Positions 61,387 through 64,000 of a stretch of DNA of 64,000 nucleotides are shown here, piece after piece (the first letter of the stretch is position 1; the number at the start of each line of letters is the position of its first letter). The notes below the pieces were generated by a model. That model was not told where the DNA came from and ran no database searches. It saw only the letters and a list, made by a program, of their open reading frames with translations. Source of the stretch: Bacillota bacterium (lineage in GTDB: Bacteria > Bacillota > Clostridia > Acetivibrionales > DSM-1351); the NCBI GenBank assembly GCA_023444055.1, contig JAEZRV010000022.1, positions 28,892-92,891 on the forward strand, given 5' to 3'. The translations under genes and the position numbers were made by a program.

Positions 61387-62739
61387 TTATTTTGCCAATC
61401 TTGCCTCTAGCTCGGATTTTTGCGCCTCATATCCTGGTTTACCAAGCAATGCAAACATATTTTTCTTATATGCTTCAACACCTGGCTGATTAAATGGATT
61501 AACTGCGAGCAAATATCCGCTTATTCCACATGCCTTTTCAAAGAAATATACCATGCTTCCGAAGTAGTATTCATTTAATTCAGGTACATTAACTATTAAG
61601 TTAGGTACTCCACCATCAGTATGCGCAAGGAGTGTTCCTTCAAAGGCTTTATTATTAACAAAGTCCATATCTTTTCCAGCTAAGAAATTAAGACCATCAA
61701 TATTGTCTTTGTCTTCTTTTATTGTAATGCTTTTCTTTGCTTTTCCAACATTTATTACAGTCTCATATAAATTTCTGAGTCCATCTTGAATATATTGACC
61801 CATAGAGTGTAAATCTGTTGTAAAATCCACACCAGCTGGGAAAATACCCTTCTGATCCTTTCCTTCGCTTTCTCCAAATAGCTGTTTCCACCATTCAGTA
61901 AAGAAGTGAAGTGATGGCTCATAATTAACCATTATTTCTATTGTTTTATTTTTATTGTATAAAGCATTTCTAGCAGCTGCATATCTGTAGCAATCATTGT
62001 TTTTAAAGTTACAGTCCTTATATAGGTTGTATGCATCTAAAGCACCCTGCATTATTCTGTCAATATCTGCACCACATACAGCGATTGGTAAAAGACCAAC
62101 TGCAGTTAAAACAGAGAATCTTCCACCAACATCATCAGGAATTACAAAGGATTCATAACCTTCTTCATCAGCAAGTTTTTTCAATGCTCCTCTTGCTTTG
62201 TCAGTAGTAGCATATATTCTCTTCTGAGCTTCCTGCTTTCCATATTTATTTTCCATGTATTCTTTGAAAATTCTAAATGCAACAGCAGGTTCAGTAGTAG
62301 TACCTGATTTTGATATTATATTAACTGATATTTCTTTGCCATCTATTAATTCTAATAAATCTGTAACATATGTTGAGCTTATATTGTTTCCTACGAAATA
62401 GATTTCAGGAGTTTTGCGTTTATCTTTAGGAAGCATGTTGTAAAAAGAATGTGAAAGCATTTCAATTGCTGCTCTAGCACCTAAATATGAGCCTCCTATA
62501 CCTATTACAACTAATACATCAGAATCTGATTTTATCTTTTCGGCAGACTTCTTTATTCTAGCAAATTCTTCTTTATCATAGTTTACTGGAAGGTCAACCC
62601 ATCCTGTATAATCGTTTCCAGCACCAGTTTTATTGTGCAACATATCATGTGCAAGCTTAACTTGTCCCTCTAAATAATCAATTTCATAATCACTCAAAAA
62701 ACTTGAAGCTTTTGAGCTGTCAAATGTTATCTTATCCAT
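61387..62739 (-). CDS. pgi: Glucose-6-phosphate isomerase
   Basis: A 450-residue glycolytic enzyme of the shorter Firmicute type. Hallmarks are VIGIGGSYLGARAAIEML (about 76-93), NIISKSGTTTEPAVAFRIF (about 139-157), the second PGI signature region with GGRFSVLTAVGLLPIAV, the catalytic glutamate in WWKQLFGESEGK, and the C-terminal FNQPGVEAYKKNMFALLGKPGY. It interconverts glucose-6-P and fructose-6-P. The ATG at 62739 follows AGGAGG. A long hairpin related to the dispersed repeats lies in its upstream region. Confidence 0.97.
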   Translation of the reverse strand: MDKITFDSSKASSFLSDYEIDYLEGQVKLAHDMLHNKTGAGNDYTGWVDLPVNYDKEEFARIKKSAEKIKSDSDVLVVIGIGGSYLGARAAIEMLSHSFYNMLPKDKRKTPEIYFVGNNISSTYVTDLLELIDGKEISVNIISKSGTTTEPAVAFRIFKEYMENKYGKQEAQKRIYATTDKARGALKKLADEEGYESFVIPDDVGGRFSVLTAVGLLPIAVCGADIDRIMQGALDAYNLYKDCNFKNNDCYRYAAARNALYNKNKTIEIMVNYEPSLHFFTEWWKQLFGESEGKDQKGIFPAGVDFTTDLHSMGQYIQDGLRNLYETVINVGKAKKSITIKEDKDNIDGLNFLAGKDMDFVNNKAFEGTLLAHTDGGVPNLIVNVPELNEYYFGSMVYFFEKACGISGYLLAVNPFNQPGVEAYKKNMFALLGKPGYEAQKSELEARLAK

Positions 62740-62780
62740 AAATGCCTCCTAATTGTAACAATTCAATTTATTAATTTTTT

Positions 62781-62839
62781 ACTCAACTTTCTTACATTAA
62801 AAGTCTATCTATGTTCAACTGGGAAAGTTGAGTTTTTTA
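62781..62839. repeat. Repeat-derived hairpin upstream of pgi
   Basis: ACTCAACTTTC (62781-62791) pairs perfectly with GAAAGTTGAGT (62823-62833), followed by a T-run on the plus strand. The left arm and loop (TTACATTAAAAGTCTATC, GTTCAAC) match the left interior of the inverted-repeat elements. The rest of the gap 62740-63088 shows only AT-rich sequence that must hold the pgi and SASP promoters. Confidence 0.6.
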
Positions 62840-63088
62840 TCTTTATTAGTATATCATTCGATTTTGTTAATTAAAAGTCATATTATAATTTTTTATTCAT
62901 TTTAGATATAGAAGCCATATTGAGTAAAATTTACATGGTAAAAAAATAGTTTTTAATGAAACAATAATATCAAATAAGTAAAAACTTCATATTGATGATA
63001 CTATAAATTACTTTGAAAATCATTATTTATGATAATACAGCTTATTTGTAAAATATCTTAAATATTATTGCTAAAAAGGAGAACAATT

Positions 63089-63310
63089 ATGTCAAATCCA
63101 AAAAAACCACTAGTTGAAGATAGTAGAGATGCGTTAACAAAATTTAAACTTGAATGTGCAGCTGAAATCGGCAGACTCCAATTTTGCAAAGAAAACAACG
63201 ACCATTACAAAGGTGACTTAACTTCAAAGCAAAATGGTTCCGAAGGAGGCCCTATAGGCGGACAAATGGTTAAAAAAATGGTTGAGATGTATGAACAAAA
63301 CATGAAATAA
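63089..63310 (+). CDS. Small acid-soluble spore protein, alpha/beta type
   Basis: A 73-residue SASP that coats and protects spore DNA and is degraded on germination. It has the two family blocks: LTKFKLECAAEIGRLQF (the region of the GPR protease site, EIG) and YKGDLTSKQNGSEGGPIGGQMVKKMVEMYEQ. The N-terminal block is more divergent than in the main Ssp proteins. The start is the ATG at 63089 after AAAGGAGAAC; the longer reading to 63068 has no ribosome binding site. Expression in the forespore under SigG is expected from the family. Confidence 0.93.
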   Translation: MSNPKKPLVEDSRDALTKFKLECAAEIGRLQFCKENNDHYKGDLTSKQNGSEGGPIGGQMVKKMVEMYEQNMK

Positions 63311-63717
63311 TTAACTCTTTTTATTAAAAATTCATGCGCTCTCCGTGCCTACAATATATAAGCCATTGGGAAAACGCATAAATCGATTAGGAGGTAGCTG
63401 ATTATTTCAGCTACCCACCTTCCAAACAAGAATACTGTTCAGTAATACAGTGGTCTCTTATCATCAAATTAGAGTTTTTCTTTCTTAATTATCAATACCA
63501 AATAATGTGCTATCTTTCAAATTATGTTTTTATAATTTATATCCTTTTACTGTTATTTATCATGACATATACTTAAACAATATAGTTACAAATTGTTTAT
63601 TTGACCATTTAGAGGTTTCTTATTGAAAATAATTGCGGTATTTTGTAATTTGTTGTTGTATTCTGCGAAAATTTTTATTTTACTGATATAATGGAGTCAT
63701 ATTAATATTCTAAGGAG
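63311..63717. other. Gap before the SLH-domain gene
   Basis: GGTAGCTGA (63392-63400) and TCAGCTACC (63407-63415) form a short hairpin; the same AGGTAGCTGATTAT string also occurs at about 52076. A TATAAT at 63687-63692 is a likely -10 box for the next gene. Nothing else is supported. Confidence 0.5.
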
Positions 63718-64000
63718 ATGATTTACATAAGGTACATAATTAGCAAAAAAATAGTACTCTTTTTTCTTGTAATAAGCATTGTTTTGTCCTACTCAGCACC
63801 AATAAATGCTCAGCAAGCAGATAATTCTAATTCATTAGCCTCTGTTTCGGATAACTTAAACAAGTTAGGGCTCCTATCGGGTGATGGCAATGGAAATTAC
63901 AATCTTGACAGCAACCTGAAAAGAACAGAAGCTATGACTTTTTTGGCAAAATTGATGGGCAAATATGAATACATACAGAAAAACAGAGATACCTTAAAGA
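63718..64000 (+). CDS. Secreted S-layer homology domain protein (5' part only)
   Basis: 94 codons are present; the gene leaves the window at the right edge. A signal peptide (MIYIRYIISKKIVLFFLVIS and further to about APINAQQ) is followed by an SLH motif: SVSDNLNKLGLLSGDGNGNYNLDSNLKRTEAMTFLAKLMGK. SLH domains attach exoproteins to wall polymers. Start choice is difficult: the ATG at 63718 directly abuts AAGGAG, which is too close, and the best-spaced codon is an ATA at 63727. I keep the ATG as the conventional choice. Confidence 0.8.
   Translation, partial: MIYIRYIISKKIVLFFLVISIVLSYSAPINAQQADNSNSLASVSDNLNKLGLLSGDGNGNYNLDSNLKRTEAMTFLAKLMGKYEYIQKNRDTLK

Overview
This is a low-GC, chromosomal stretch from an endospore-forming member of the Clostridia. 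Spore genes (cwlJ-like hydrolase with gerQ, gerM, an alpha/beta-type SASP), an ArgR-like site in front of argG, S-layer homology domains, a chemoreceptor and the Prp/L27 pair point to an anaerobic Firmicute. The style resembles Ruminiclostridium/Hungateiclostridium, but that genus-level guess is inference. Most genes are ordinary housekeeping genes on the minus strand.

Layout: 1-2365 holds a DRE-TIM (citrate/isopropylmalate synthase-like) gene and a chemoreceptor. 2600-6805 holds a ribbon-helix-helix/SPFH pair, a 0.5-kb inverted-repeat element, a ferredoxin-like protein, a nucleosidase remnant and cwlJ-gerQ. 7152-10081 is a compact DUF262 / ATPase / HNH cluster that looks like an anti-phage system, lying just beyond the 3' end of tRNA-Arg. 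10632-20408 holds two tRNAs, the gerM-rph-rdgB-phosphodiesterase set, a cell-wall amidase, queH and ruvCAB. 20645-24820 holds a metallo-hydrolase and argG/argH. 26190-27892 is a second small defence-like pair (ATPase plus TOPRIM-like). 28360-36231 holds envelope genes: deacetylase, YcdB/SLH protein, a PP2C-LysM fusion, YtxH and a TSCPD protein. 36558-41619 holds glgA, a QueG-like protein, a DUF4364 protein, yhbY and obgE.

41921-48716 is the clostridial block of two radical-SAM-linked genes, rng, rplU, prp and rpmA. It carries an anti-sigma-like gene and a sigma-factor stub between rng and rplU. From 49040 to the end come tRNA-Pro, plsC, a novel duplicated-domain exported protein, an ECF transporter S component, hom, an ACT-domain protein, thrC, a patatin, a TPR protein, folC, pgi, a SASP and the start of an SLH-domain protein.

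The most unusual non-genic signal is a family of dispersed repeats. Two elements (523-525 and 437 bp) have 16-bp terminal inverted repeats and 8-bp target duplications, and they contain palindromic hairpin units. The same units, with compensatory stem changes, form a four-copy array before hom and a single copy before the duplicated-domain gene. The most likely undescribed system is the DUF262-ATPase-HNH cluster.
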